64,000 nucleotides of DNA from JAABVY01 sp964627935 (GTDB lineage Bacteria > Zixibacteria > MSB-5A5 > JAABVY01). Of this stretch, positions 8,166 through 15,922 are shown in pieces (position 1 is the stretch's first letter; every line of letters starts with the position of its first letter). The translations under genes and the position numbers were made by a program. Below the pieces are notes generated by a model. It made no database searches and was not told the DNA's origin. It was given only the letters and a program-made list of their open reading frames with translations. Where the stretch lies: positions 1 to 64,000 of the forward strand of contig CAZVLB010000005.1 in NCBI GenBank assembly GCA_964627935.1, given 5' to 3'.

Positions 8166-8618
8166 ATGGAGTTTAAATCGGTAGAAGAGATTCTGGATTT
8201 CGCAATCGGCAAAGAGGAAGAGGCCCATGAATTCTACATGGACCTGGCGGAACGTATTAACAAGCCGCATGTTCAGGAGATGTTCAAGAAGTTTGCCCAG
8301 GAGGAACTGGGTCACAAGGCCAAACTCCTGGCGGCCAAAGAGGGCAAAACCCTGAAACGTTCCGAATCAAAGATTCTCGACCTGAAAATCGGCGACAATC
8401 TCGAAGATATTGAGCTTACTCCCAATATGGAATTCCAGGATGCCCTGATTGTGGCCATGAAAGCCGAGAAAAATGCATATAAACTCTATACTCAACTGGC
8501 CTCGCAGACAGATGACAACGCGGCCAAACAGACACTGGAATTACTTGCCCAGGAAGAGGCCAAGCACAAGCTTCGTTTCGAAACCGAATACGATGACCTT
8601 GTTTATACCGAAAACTGA
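8166..8618 (+). CDS. Rubrerythrin-like ferritin-family protein (3)
   Basis: A 150-residue member of the same family. The ATG at 8166 is chosen because GAGG lies 6 bases upstream; the TTG at 8154 overlaps that site. Motifs are LDFAIGKEEEAHEFYMDLAE with AQEELGHKAKLL, and DALIVAMKAEKNAYKLYTQL with LAQEEAKHKLRFE, giving two E plus ExxH pairs. It precedes a stand-alone rubredoxin by only 18 bp, so the two may work as a split rubrerythrin system. Confidence 0.85.
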   Translation: MEFKSVEEILDFAIGKEEEAHEFYMDLAERINKPHVQEMFKKFAQEELGHKAKLLAAKEGKTLKRSESKILDLKIGDNLEDIELTPNMEFQDALIVAMKAEKNAYKLYTQLASQTDDNAAKQTLELLAQEEAKHKLRFETEYDDLVYTEN

Positions 8619-8636
8619 TAGCGGCAATTATCCTGC

Positions 8637-8801
8637 ATGAAACGTTACGCTTGCGAATACTGCGATTATATCTATGATCCGGAGAAAGGCGACCCGGAAC
8701 ATGGCGTCCCTCCCGGCACATCTTTCGAGGACCTTCCCGAAGATTGGATCTGTCCCGACTGCAATGTCGGCAAAGAGGATTTCGTGCCGATCGAGGAGTA
8801 A
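8637..8801 (+). CDS. Rubredoxin
   Basis: A 54-residue rubredoxin, the standard size for this one-iron electron carrier. It has CEYCDYIYDPEKGD near the N-terminus and WICPDCNVGKEDF near the C-terminus, providing the four cysteine ligands in two CxxC knuckles. It lies 18 bp after a rubrerythrin-like gene and 32 bp before the flavodiiron protein, the two classes of enzyme that rubredoxins reduce. This is the expected electron donor for the whole operon. Confidence 0.95.
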   Translation: MKRYACEYCDYIYDPEKGDPEHGVPPGTSFEDLPEDWICPDCNVGKEDFVPIEE

Positions 8802-8833
8802 ATTACCGGCTATGATATGCAATGGAGGTGGCA

Positions 8834-10033
8834 ATGAAACCGCTCGAAATAAAAGATAACATATACTGGGTCGGCGCGGTCGACTGGGGCCTGCGCGATT
8901 TTCATGGCTATTCCACTGAAAAAGGCTCAAGCTATAATGCCTACCTGGTAAAAGATAAAAAGACCGTACTTTTCGACACTGTCAAGGCCGACCTGACCGA
9001 TGACCTGATCGACAATATCCGCGCCTTCTCAGATCCGGCCGATATCGACTACATAGTGGTCAATCATGCCGAGATGGATCATACCGGCGCATTGCCGCGC
9101 ATGATCGAAATTGCCAAACCGGAAAAGATATTCTGCACGGCCAAATGCGAAAAGGCGCTCAAGGCTCATTTTCATTTCGATTCATGGCCATTGGAAATAG
9201 TCAAGGAAGGTGATACCGTAAATATTGGTGAACGGACTATCACTTTCTATGATTCCAAGATGCTGCATTGGCCGGAAAGCATGGTTTCCTATATCGAGCA
9301 GGATAAGCTTTTAATTTCCAACGATATTTTCGGCCAGCACTGGGCCACCAGCGAGCGTTTCGATGATGAGGTTGACCGGGGTGAACTTTTCTGGCAGAGC
9401 GCCAAGTATTTCGCCAATATCTTCATGCCCTTCACAACCCCGGCGCGAAAATTTGTCGAGAAACTAAGGGAAAACAACCTGGAAATCGATATGATAGCAC
9501 CGGATCATGGCCTGATCTGGCGTTCCGAGATCGATGCTATTCTGGATAAGTATATGTTCTGGAGCAGTGAAAAGAGCCTTGAGAAGGTCATAATTGTCTT
9601 CGGCACAATGTGGGGCTCGACTGCCAAAATGGCCGAGGAAATCGGCAAGGGCGTGGCGGCCGAGGATGTCTCGGTGCAGATTCATGACCTGCGCAAAACT
9701 CATCGCAGCGATGTTATGACCGAGGCCCTGGAAGCGCGGGCAATCGTGCTTGGCTCATCGATCATGAACAATAATATCCTGCCCATGGTCGGCGATCTTC
9801 TGACTTACATGAAGGGCCTTAAGCCGGGTAAAAAGCTGGGCGCATCATTCGGCTCCTACGGCTGGGCCGATCGAATTACCAAAATGCTCAATGAAGAGCT
9901 GGAAGAAATGAAATTCGAACTTATCGGTGATGGGATCAGTTCCAATTATGTGCCCTCCGGCGATGATCTGCATGATTGCTACGAATTCGGCAGGGAAATC
10001 GGCAGGGCGGTTAAAGCTCAAACCGAAAGTTAG
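8834..10033 (+). CDS. Flavodiiron protein (rubredoxin:oxygen/NO oxidoreductase)
   Basis: A 399-residue class A flavodiiron protein that reduces oxygen to water, or nitric oxide to nitrous oxide, in the cytoplasm of anaerobes. The N-terminal metallo-beta-lactamase-like domain has the diiron motif with His78, Glu80, Asp82 and His83 (NHAEMDHTG) and a later APDHGLIWR. From about residue 250 a flavodoxin domain begins at VFGTMWGSTAKMAEE and binds FMN. The ATG at 8834 follows GGAGGTGGCA; an upstream ATG at 8822 overlaps that site. There is no fused rubredoxin; the gene directly upstream supplies one. Confidence 0.95.
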   Translation: MKPLEIKDNIYWVGAVDWGLRDFHGYSTEKGSSYNAYLVKDKKTVLFDTVKADLTDDLIDNIRAFSDPADIDYIVVNHAEMDHTGALPRMIEIAKPEKIFCTAKCEKALKAHFHFDSWPLEIVKEGDTVNIGERTITFYDSKMLHWPESMVSYIEQDKLLISNDIFGQHWATSERFDDEVDRGELFWQSAKYFANIFMPFTTPARKFVEKLRENNLEIDMIAPDHGLIWRSEIDAILDKYMFWSSEKSLEKVIIVFGTMWGSTAKMAEEIGKGVAAEDVSVQIHDLRKTHRSDVMTEALEARAIVLGSSIMNNNILPMVGDLLTYMKGLKPGKKLGASFGSYGWADRITKMLNEELEEMKFELIGDGISSNYVPSGDDLHDCYEFGREIGRAVKAQTES

Positions 10034-10038
10034 TATTC

Positions 10039-10806
10039 ATGAATATAGACAGATATCTGAAAAGAATCGGCATTGAAAAAAAATCTGATGCCGATCTTTC
10101 TTTTCTGGCCCGATTGCAGAATCATCATTTGCTCAATGTCCCCTTCGAGAATCTGGATATCGCCCGGGGAATCGAAATATTCCTCGATTATGACAGATTT
10201 TATACAAAAATCGTGGAAAATATGCGCGGCGGTTTTTGCTACGAGTTAAACGGCTTGTTTTCGCAACTTCTCAAAAAGCTGGGCTATGAGCTGAATATAT
10301 GCTCGGCCCGAGTCTTCAACAAGGAAGGCAAAGCGGGCGAAGAATTCGATCATATGGTTATCCTGGTCGAACTGGATCAGACCTATCTGGTCGATGTCGG
10401 TTTCGGGGACAGCTTCAGGAAACCGATTTCCCTTCCCGAGGACTCAGTCGAAGATGTCAGTGGCAGGTATCGCCTGCAGGAAAATCCCGATGAGAAAAAT
10501 GGCTACAGATTGCAGAAATTCGTGGATGATGCCTGGAAGACACAATATCGCTTCACATCCATCCCGAGACAGTTAAGTGAATTTGAGGAAATGTGCGAGT
10601 ACCATCAGACTTCACCCGCTTCGCATTTTACTCAGAACAACCTGATCACAATCGCCACGCCCACCGGCAGGATCAGCTTAACCGATGACAGCCTTACGGT
10701 TACATCGGCTGATGAAAGGGACAAAAGGCCGATTAACACTCCCGAAGAATTCACGCAGATGCTCAAAGACTATTTCGGCATAATCTTCGAAAATCAGCCC
10801 GCCTGA
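10039..10806 (+). CDS. nat: Arylamine N-acetyltransferase
   Basis: A 255-residue member of the NAT family, which transfers acetyl groups from acetyl-CoA to arylamines and related compounds. The catalytic triad is visible as Cys67 in MRGGFCYELNG, His105 in EFDHMVILV and Asp119 in YLVDVGFGD. NVPFENLDIARG near residue 34 is the family signature. It starts 5 bp after the flavodiiron gene with no strong ribosome site, suggesting translational coupling. Its biochemical link to the iron/oxygen operon is not obvious. Confidence 0.92.
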   Translation: MNIDRYLKRIGIEKKSDADLSFLARLQNHHLLNVPFENLDIARGIEIFLDYDRFYTKIVENMRGGFCYELNGLFSQLLKKLGYELNICSARVFNKEGKAGEEFDHMVILVELDQTYLVDVGFGDSFRKPISLPEDSVEDVSGRYRLQENPDEKNGYRLQKFVDDAWKTQYRFTSIPRQLSEFEEMCEYHQTSPASHFTQNNLITIATPTGRISLTDDSLTVTSADERDKRPINTPEEFTQMLKDYFGIIFENQPA

Positions 10807-10839
10807 ACCTGAAAATAGTCCATCATCAATCCAATTCTC

Positions 10840-10867
10840 TTGGAAAATATGGATAAATTTGTATTAT
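10840..10867 (+). promoter_or_regulatory. Probable sigma-70-type promoter of the sigma-54 activator gene
   Basis: TTGGAA and TATTAT are separated by 16 bp and lie 28 bp before the ATG. The match is reasonable in a short AT-rich gap after nat. Confidence 0.45.
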
Positions 10868-10894
10868 TAACCTCCTGATACGTATAATAATGAT

Positions 10895-12247
10895 ATGGCT
10901 TCAAAAAATCTGAAAGATCCGCATTTTTTCAAGGTGATACTGGAATCGGTCGCCGATGGTGTGTTCACGGTCGATAATGAGCGACGTATTACCAGTTTCA
11001 ACAAGGCCGCCGAGAAGATTACCGGCATGTCGGAAAAAGAGGCCCTGGGCAAAAAATGCTATGAGGTTTTTCATTCCGATATCTGCGAATCCGGATGCCT
11101 GCTTGAGAAAACCATGCGTACCGGCGATGTCTCTATCGATCATCCGGTCAATATCACCAATCGTGATGGCGCCAAGGTGCCGATCAGCATATCTACTGCG
11201 GTGCTGCGCGATGATCAGGGCAATATTCTCGGTGCCGTGGAAACATTCCGAGACCTTTCGGCCATCGAGGATCTGCGCAAGGAGCTCGAAAAATCATATA
11301 TTCTCGAGGATATTATTTCCAAAAGCCCCAAGATGCACAAGATCTTCTCGATTCTTCCCGATGTTGCCGAATCTGAAAGCACTGTCTTGTTCCAGGGCCC
11401 CTCGGGTTCCGGCAAGGAGCTGTTTGCCCGCGCGGTGCATAATTTAAGCCCGCGAAGCGACAAACCCTATGTGGTCATCAACTGCGGTACTCTTCCTCCC
11501 CAGCTTTTCGAGTCGGAGCTTTTCGGCTATGTTCAGGGTGCGTTTACCGATGCCAAAAAAGATAAACCGGGCAAGCTGGCGACGGCCGAAGGTGGTACGG
11601 TTTTGTTCGATGAAATCGGTGAGCTGCCACAGTCGACACAGGTCAAGTTGCTGAGGATGTTACAGGAACGTGAATATGAGCCGGTCGGATCGACTTCGCC
11701 GGTCAAGGCGGATATCCGGGTGGTCGCCGCCACCAATCAGGATTTACGTCAAATGGTTGCCGAGGGAAAATTCCGCGATGATCTGTATTTCCGGCTGGCT
11801 GTGGTAAAATTCAATCTGCCCGGACTGGAAGAGCGCCGTGAGGATATCCCATACCTGGTCGACCATTTCATCTCCCGTTTCAATGCCCGCCGCGGAAAAA
11901 ATATCATCGGCGTATCGCCCGGGGTGATGGAAATACTGCTGAATTATGATTATACCGGGCATGTGCGCGAACTGGAAAATATAATCGAATACTGCTTCGC
12001 GGTCTGCCGTGAAAGAATAATCAAAACCGATAATCTGCCGGCCGAGGTATTGAAGGCCGCCGGAAAATCGGTCGAAAACGAACCCTCCACAGCTGTCAGC
12101 CGTCCGGCTATTCAAAACCAGAATGAAGAGGACCTGATTCGTCAGGCTCTGAAGGAATCGGGCGGGAACAAGACCAGGGCGGCAAAGATCATAGGTATTG
12201 ACCGCACCACCCTCTGGCGCAAGATGAAAAAGTACAATATCAATTAA
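10895..12247 (+). CDS. PAS-containing sigma-54-dependent transcriptional activator
   Basis: A 450-residue bacterial enhancer-binding protein. Residues 1-125 form a PAS domain; about 150-380 the AAA+ domain with Walker A GPSGSGKE, the sigma-54 contact loop ELFGYVQGAFTDA (canonical GAFTGA changed to GAFTDA), Walker B TVLFDEIGE and the arginine finger region FRDDLYFRL; the last 40 residues are a Fis-type helix-turn-helix. The PAS domain carries Cys55, Cys64 and Cys68 and could sense redox state or a metal (inference). There is no receiver domain. The intergenic region beyond the next gene contains a sigma-54 promoter and inverted repeats, so the downstream redox operon is its likely target. Confidence 0.9.
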   Translation: MASKNLKDPHFFKVILESVADGVFTVDNERRITSFNKAAEKITGMSEKEALGKKCYEVFHSDICESGCLLEKTMRTGDVSIDHPVNITNRDGAKVPISISTAVLRDDQGNILGAVETFRDLSAIEDLRKELEKSYILEDIISKSPKMHKIFSILPDVAESESTVLFQGPSGSGKELFARAVHNLSPRSDKPYVVINCGTLPPQLFESELFGYVQGAFTDAKKDKPGKLATAEGGTVLFDEIGELPQSTQVKLLRMLQEREYEPVGSTSPVKADIRVVAATNQDLRQMVAEGKFRDDLYFRLAVVKFNLPGLEERREDIPYLVDHFISRFNARRGKNIIGVSPGVMEILLNYDYTGHVRELENIIEYCFAVCRERIIKTDNLPAEVLKAAGKSVENEPSTAVSRPAIQNQNEEDLIRQALKESGGNKTRAAKIIGIDRTTLWRKMKKYNIN

Positions 12248-12650
12248 ATTTGACATATCCCCGGCCGATGTGGGCATCGGCCAGGCACATAAACGAAATT
12301 AAAAGCCGGCGCATTTTGTACCGGCTTTTTTGCTTGCACCAGAGTATCTTAAAGCAGCAGCCCGCTTGATCATAACCGGCTGTAAACTGCACCTCAAAAG
12401 TCTGGCCCGGGCTGTTCATAGTACCCGAAGCCCAAGCCCTGGGGGAGTCACCTGCCGAGGTGGTTGTATGCACCCCTTCTGCAAGTATCCATCTCACTCT
12501 ATCACCGGGATTAACCATGGTACCCTGTGGTGAGAAAAAGAAGTTGCCCACCTGTATTTCATGTACTGTTGCATGCAGGTTCGAAGCACCCGAAACAACC
12601 AGTACAATTGCCATTAAAACGGCTATGATAAGCCCTTGCACGTTCATCAT
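12240..12650 (-). CDS. Secreted cupredoxin-like protein, C-terminally truncated
   Basis: The frame encodes a signal peptide (cleavage probably near SNLHA) and a plastocyanin-like start: HEIQVGNFFFSPQ, NPGDRVRWILAEGVHTTTS and a TFEVQFTAGYD strand. The His in GVHTT matches the first copper ligand. After that the expected Cys-x-His-x-Met copper loop is missing; the frame instead runs through the terminator hairpin at 12301 and ends inside the opposite gene. AAGGGAG precedes the ATG. I judge it a truncated, possibly decayed copper protein; a sequencing error near 12360 could also explain it. Confidence 0.5.
   Translation of the reverse strand: MMNVQGLIIAVLMAIVLVVSGASNLHATVHEIQVGNFFFSPQGTMVNPGDRVRWILAEGVHTTTSAGDSPRAWASGTMNSPGQTFEVQFTAGYDQAGCCFKILWCKQKSRYKMRRLLISFMCLADAHIGRGYVKFN
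12301..12331 (+). terminator. Terminator after the sigma-54 activator
   Basis: AAAAGCCGG and CCGGCTTTTT flank an 11-base loop, 54 bp past the activator stop, followed by a T-run. Confidence 0.85.
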
Positions 12651-12790
12651 CTTTCACGCTCCCTTTCCGGACACATCCGGCCCTGAGAAAATAGGATTAA
12701 GCTGTTGATTTACCTCACCATAAAGTGGAGACAACAAGTCCATACAGTTTACATCCCCATTTATCAATGGGAAATTGAGCAGACGATTAA

Positions 12791-12870
12791 AGCAACATAA
12801 AGCTGAGTTTGTTGCGCCATACAACGGTTTTCCTGCAACAATATCGTTGCACAACACAGTGCATGCAACA
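12791..12870. promoter_or_regulatory. Candidate enhancer sites for the sigma-54 activator
   Basis: Inverted repeats built on the same half-site: GCAACA-N12-TGTTGC at 12792-12815, TGCAAC-N6-GTTGCA at 12834-12851, and a further TGCAACA at 12864-12870. They lie about 65-145 bp upstream of the -24/-12 element, the usual distance for enhancer-binding proteins. Confidence 0.6.
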
Positions 12871-12933
12871 TAAGCAATTTTGAAGCTCGATGTAAGCCCT
12901 TGTAATACAATATAATAGCTATTTTTTCGATTG

Positions 12934-12949
12934 TGGCATAGAATTCGCA
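12934..12949 (+). promoter_or_regulatory. Sigma-54 (-24/-12) promoter
   Basis: TGGCATAGAATTCGCA matches the RpoN consensus TGGCAYRNNNNTTGCW at all but one position, with GG and GC exactly 10 bases apart. Transcription would start near 12960, only a few bases before the ATG at 12966, in line with the absence of a clear ribosome site there. Confidence 0.7.
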
Positions 12950-12965
12950 ACACTTATCTCTCTTG

Positions 12966-13721
12966 ATGAAGGTGGTGATTGCTATATACGGTGATGAAAT
13001 CGCGCCCTGTTTCGAGGCGGCCAAAAGGTTCAGGCTGTTCGAAAGCGGGGATGCGAATCCGGAAAATTCACGGCTTATGGAATGCAGGCAGAGCGGACCG
13101 ATTGCCAGAATGCGTCTTGTATCAGACTGCGGCGCGGAGACATTGATATGCAATGGTATTCGCAATTTCTATAAAAACGCACTGGAGGCCCGCGGATGCC
13201 GGGTTTACAATAAAATCACCGGTGACTATTTGACAGCGCTGGACAGATTATTTGACGGCAAGCTGAAATCCGATGATCCGCGCAGGTTGGAAAATACTGA
13301 GCCCTGCCTGTTTGAATTGGCGGAGCTGATGGAAATGACACGTGAATACCTGACCGGCAACGGCTATAATCTCGATACAGGCGAGGGCAAATTCCCTGTT
13401 GATTTCAAGGCCTATTATAACTGCCCGGAATGTGGCCGCAAAATTCGAGTAGCGGTTTGCTGTGGCGGTCACCTGTTCAACTGGGAAAAAGAGGTGCGCG
13501 AGTTACATGCGGTTTCCGAGGGCTATGACGCGGCCATGTATGTGCATGCGCCCAATAAGCCGGTGGAAAAGTGTTGCCGCGATTTCAGGATAAATCTGCT
13601 CGATCCGCTGGTGCTGGAAAATCCCGGAACTGAAGTCAAAAAGGCGCCGATACCGGGGCTGATGCATCCGGTGCGGGGCCATAAGAAAATATACAAGAAC
13701 CTTAAACCGAAAAAAAAGTGA
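12966..13721 (+). CDS. NifX/NifB-type cluster-binding domain protein with cysteine-rich C-terminus
   Basis: A 251-residue protein. Residues 1-105 resemble the dinitrogenase iron-molybdenum cofactor (NifX-like) domain: VVIAIYGDEIAPCFEAAKRF, then SDCGAETLICNGI and EARGCRVYNKITGD. From about 155 comes a region with CPECG, VAVCCGGH and EKCCRDF, a probable metal or Fe-S site. It is the first gene after the sigma-54 promoter and 25 bp before the HdrD-like subunit gene. NifX-like proteins bind or carry metal clusters; a role in cluster assembly for the redox complex is inference. No nif genes are present. Confidence 0.75.
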   Translation: MKVVIAIYGDEIAPCFEAAKRFRLFESGDANPENSRLMECRQSGPIARMRLVSDCGAETLICNGIRNFYKNALEARGCRVYNKITGDYLTALDRLFDGKLKSDDPRRLENTEPCLFELAELMEMTREYLTGNGYNLDTGEGKFPVDFKAYYNCPECGRKIRVAVCCGGHLFNWEKEVRELHAVSEGYDAAMYVHAPNKPVEKCCRDFRINLLDPLVLENPGTEVKKAPIPGLMHPVRGHKKIYKNLKPKKK

Positions 13722-13746
13722 AATTAAAACATAAACCGAGGTGACA

Positions 13747-15225
13747 ATGATCAATCCTATCTCCGAAGAAGAACGACAACGCGCCTTTAAGTCCCAGCGC
13801 AAGCCGGAGGTAATCGAGAAGCAGAAACTCGATGTGCGCTATCATATCGAGGATCCGGTTGTTGAGGGACGGGCAGAGAAGTTCCTGGAGGCTTTTGCGG
13901 CTATTCTCAAGAATACCAACTATGGCCTGGTTCTGGATCAGTATGTTCGCAGCAGCGCCAAATGTTCTCGCTGTGCCACGGAATGCCAGGTCTATCAGGC
14001 CACCCGGGATCCGCATGATATCCCCTGTTACCGTTCGGAACTGCTCCTGAGCGTCTACCGCCGTCATTTTACGGTGGGCGGTATGATCAAGGGCCGTCTG
14101 ACCGGGCGCGGATACCTGACCGATGAGAAGGTCAATGAGATGGCCGAGTCATTCTGGAACTGCACAGCCTGTCGCCGCTGTACCTTGCAGTGCCCGATAG
14201 GCATAGATCACGGCCTGATAACACATCTGGGCCGCTATATCCTGGCCGAAATCGGTATCGCCCCGCGTGCACTGGTGGTCAGCGTGCGTGAGCAGCTGGA
14301 TGGCAAGACCGGCAACACATCGGCCATTCCCGTTCCGGCTCTTCTGGATACGCTGGAGTTCCTGGAAGAGGATATGGAGGAGGAAAAGGGTGTCGAGATA
14401 AAATTTCCCATGGATAAGGAAAATGCCGAGTTTGTATTTTTCCCGGCAGTTTCCGATTTCCTGATGGAAGCCGATACGCTCATGGGCAACGCCGCCGTGT
14501 TTACCGCTACGGGCGATTCATGGACAATCGGCACGGGCTATTTTGACGGCATCAACTACGGCCTGTTTTACAGCGACAGGATGCTGGACAGGATTGTCAA
14601 GAAGGTGGTCGAGGAAACCCGTCGCCTGAAGGGCAAGAAAATCATGATCGGCGAATGCGGCCATGCTTCCCGTTCGGCCAAATTCTTCGCGGCCACATTC
14701 GGCGGCGGCAAAGATGCCCCGCAGGTGGTCAACTGCATGGAATACCTGTATGAACAGCTCAAAAAGGGCAGGATCAAGCTGGATCCCAATGTGATCACCG
14801 AGAAGGTGACCTATCACGATCCCTGCAATATCGCCCGCACGAGCTGGATAGTAGATCAGCCGCGCGAGATTCTAAAGTCATTCTGCAAGAATTATGTCGA
14901 GATGACCCCGGGCGGCAAACATAATATCTGCTGCGGCGGTGGCGGCGGTACGGTCTCGATCGATGAGATTCGTCCCTACCGCACAACCATCGGCGGCAAG
15001 GCCAAGGCGGAACAGATCAAAGAAACCGGCGCCAAGATCGTGGTCGCGCCCTGCGCCAACTGCAAAAAGCAGCTACGTGAACTTATGGAAGATCAGGAAA
15101 TGGATGTCGAGATTGTCGGCCTGCATGACCTGGTTTATAAGGCGATTATATTTGATGATGATAAAAAGAAAGCCAAACAGCCGGAAGAAGAACAGGAAGA
15201 GAGTGAGGTGAGGCAGGATGGGTAG
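13747..15225 (+). CDS. HdrD/DsrK/HmcF-like Fe-S subunit
   Basis: A 492-residue cytoplasmic subunit. Near the N-terminus are cysteine clusters Cys73/76/80/94 and the canonical CxxCxxCxxxCP set Cys139/142/145/149. The second half has CCG-domain motifs: GECGHASRS, YHDPCNIAR, NICCGGGGG and APCANCKKQ, which in HdrB/D bind the special 4Fe-4S cluster reducing disulfides. The ATG at 13747 is used (GAGG upstream; the GTG at 13741 overlaps it). The layout and neighbours match DsrK of DsrMKJOP, HmcF and TmcB, which exchange electrons between membrane quinone and a cytoplasmic thiol/disulfide or other acceptor. It overlaps the next gene by 8 bp. Confidence 0.88.
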   Translation: MINPISEEERQRAFKSQRKPEVIEKQKLDVRYHIEDPVVEGRAEKFLEAFAAILKNTNYGLVLDQYVRSSAKCSRCATECQVYQATRDPHDIPCYRSELLLSVYRRHFTVGGMIKGRLTGRGYLTDEKVNEMAESFWNCTACRRCTLQCPIGIDHGLITHLGRYILAEIGIAPRALVVSVREQLDGKTGNTSAIPVPALLDTLEFLEEDMEEEKGVEIKFPMDKENAEFVFFPAVSDFLMEADTLMGNAAVFTATGDSWTIGTGYFDGINYGLFYSDRMLDRIVKKVVEETRRLKGKKIMIGECGHASRSAKFFAATFGGGKDAPQVVNCMEYLYEQLKKGRIKLDPNVITEKVTYHDPCNIARTSWIVDQPREILKSFCKNYVEMTPGGKHNICCGGGGGTVSIDEIRPYRTTIGGKAKAEQIKETGAKIVVAPCANCKKQLRELMEDQEMDVEIVGLHDLVYKAIIFDDDKKKAKQPEEEQEESEVRQDG

Positions 15226-15922
15226 TTTTTATGACTTCGTGGCCGGACCTCTTTTCCGGCTGACGTTTTTGATAATGATCCTCGGGCTTTTGAGGATTTT
15301 CGTGCTCACGATCTGGGGTGCAATCCAGGCCCACAGCCAGGCCGGCGACAAGACCCTGCCCTGGAAGCAGATCGTCGAGAATACGGCCGGGTGGCTTTTT
15401 CCCATATTCAGGCTCTGGAAAAAACGTCCGCTCTACAGCATAACATCATTCGTTTTCCATGTCGGCCTGATCCTTGTGCCGATCTTTCTGTTCGAGCATA
15501 TCCGCCTGTTGAACAATTCCATCGGCGTAAGCTGGTTCTCGATTTCTGATAACCTGGCGGATATCTTGACAATCGTCACAATCATTACTGCGGTGGCTTT
15601 ATTCATCGGCAGAGTGGCCATAAAGGAATCACGATTCCTGAGCCGTCCGCAGGATTATATCTGGCCACTTCTACTGGCGGTTCCATTTGTGACCGGTTAT
15701 GCCGCCAATAACATGGTCCTGAGTGCCGGTGTGTATCATGTCACCATGCTGGTTCATATGCTTTCGGCCGAGGTGATTTTCGTGGCAATACCGTTCACCA
15801 AGGTGGCCCATTGCGTGCTGGTACCGCTTTCGCAACTGGTAACCAACCAGGGCTGGCGCTTCCCGGCTGAATCCGGAGAACGAGTGGCCAAAACATTAGG
15901 CAAGGAGGAGATGCCGGTATGA
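15218..15922 (+). CDS. NarI/DsrM/HmcE-like cytochrome b subunit
   Basis: A 234-residue integral membrane protein with about five TM segments, the size and pattern of NarI-type diheme cytochrome b. Histidines likely to bind heme lie in FVFHVGLILVP, VYHVTMLVHML and TKVAHCVLVP. GAGGTGAGG before the ATG is a good ribosome site. It directly follows the HdrD-like gene, the classical DsrK-DsrM pairing, and would pass electrons between menaquinol and the cytoplasmic Fe-S subunit. Confidence 0.88.
   Translation: MGSFYDFVAGPLFRLTFLIMILGLLRIFVLTIWGAIQAHSQAGDKTLPWKQIVENTAGWLFPIFRLWKKRPLYSITSFVFHVGLILVPIFLFEHIRLLNNSIGVSWFSISDNLADILTIVTIITAVALFIGRVAIKESRFLSRPQDYIWPLLLAVPFVTGYAANNMVLSAGVYHVTMLVHMLSAEVIFVAIPFTKVAHCVLVPLSQLVTNQGWRFPAESGERVAKTLGKEEMPV

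Larger units (their letters stand above)
12651..12965. other. Regulatory intergenic region of the redox operon
   Basis: Gene-free, 315 bp. It holds TGCAACA/TGTTGC inverted repeats (12791-12870), an AT-rich spacer, and a -24/-12 element (12934-12949). A frame on the minus strand near 12700-12780 reads INGDVNC, faintly dockerin-like, but has no other support. Confidence 0.6.

Noticed and set aside
8154..8166. TTG start for the third rubrerythrin-like protein
   Set aside because: This TTG is part of the TTGAGG ribosome site of the ATG at 8166.
12654..12953. Minus-strand frame ending in a faint dockerin-like INGDVNC segment
   Set aside because: Only one half-loop can be seen, no start site exists, and the region is better explained as the regulatory gap with sigma-54 elements.
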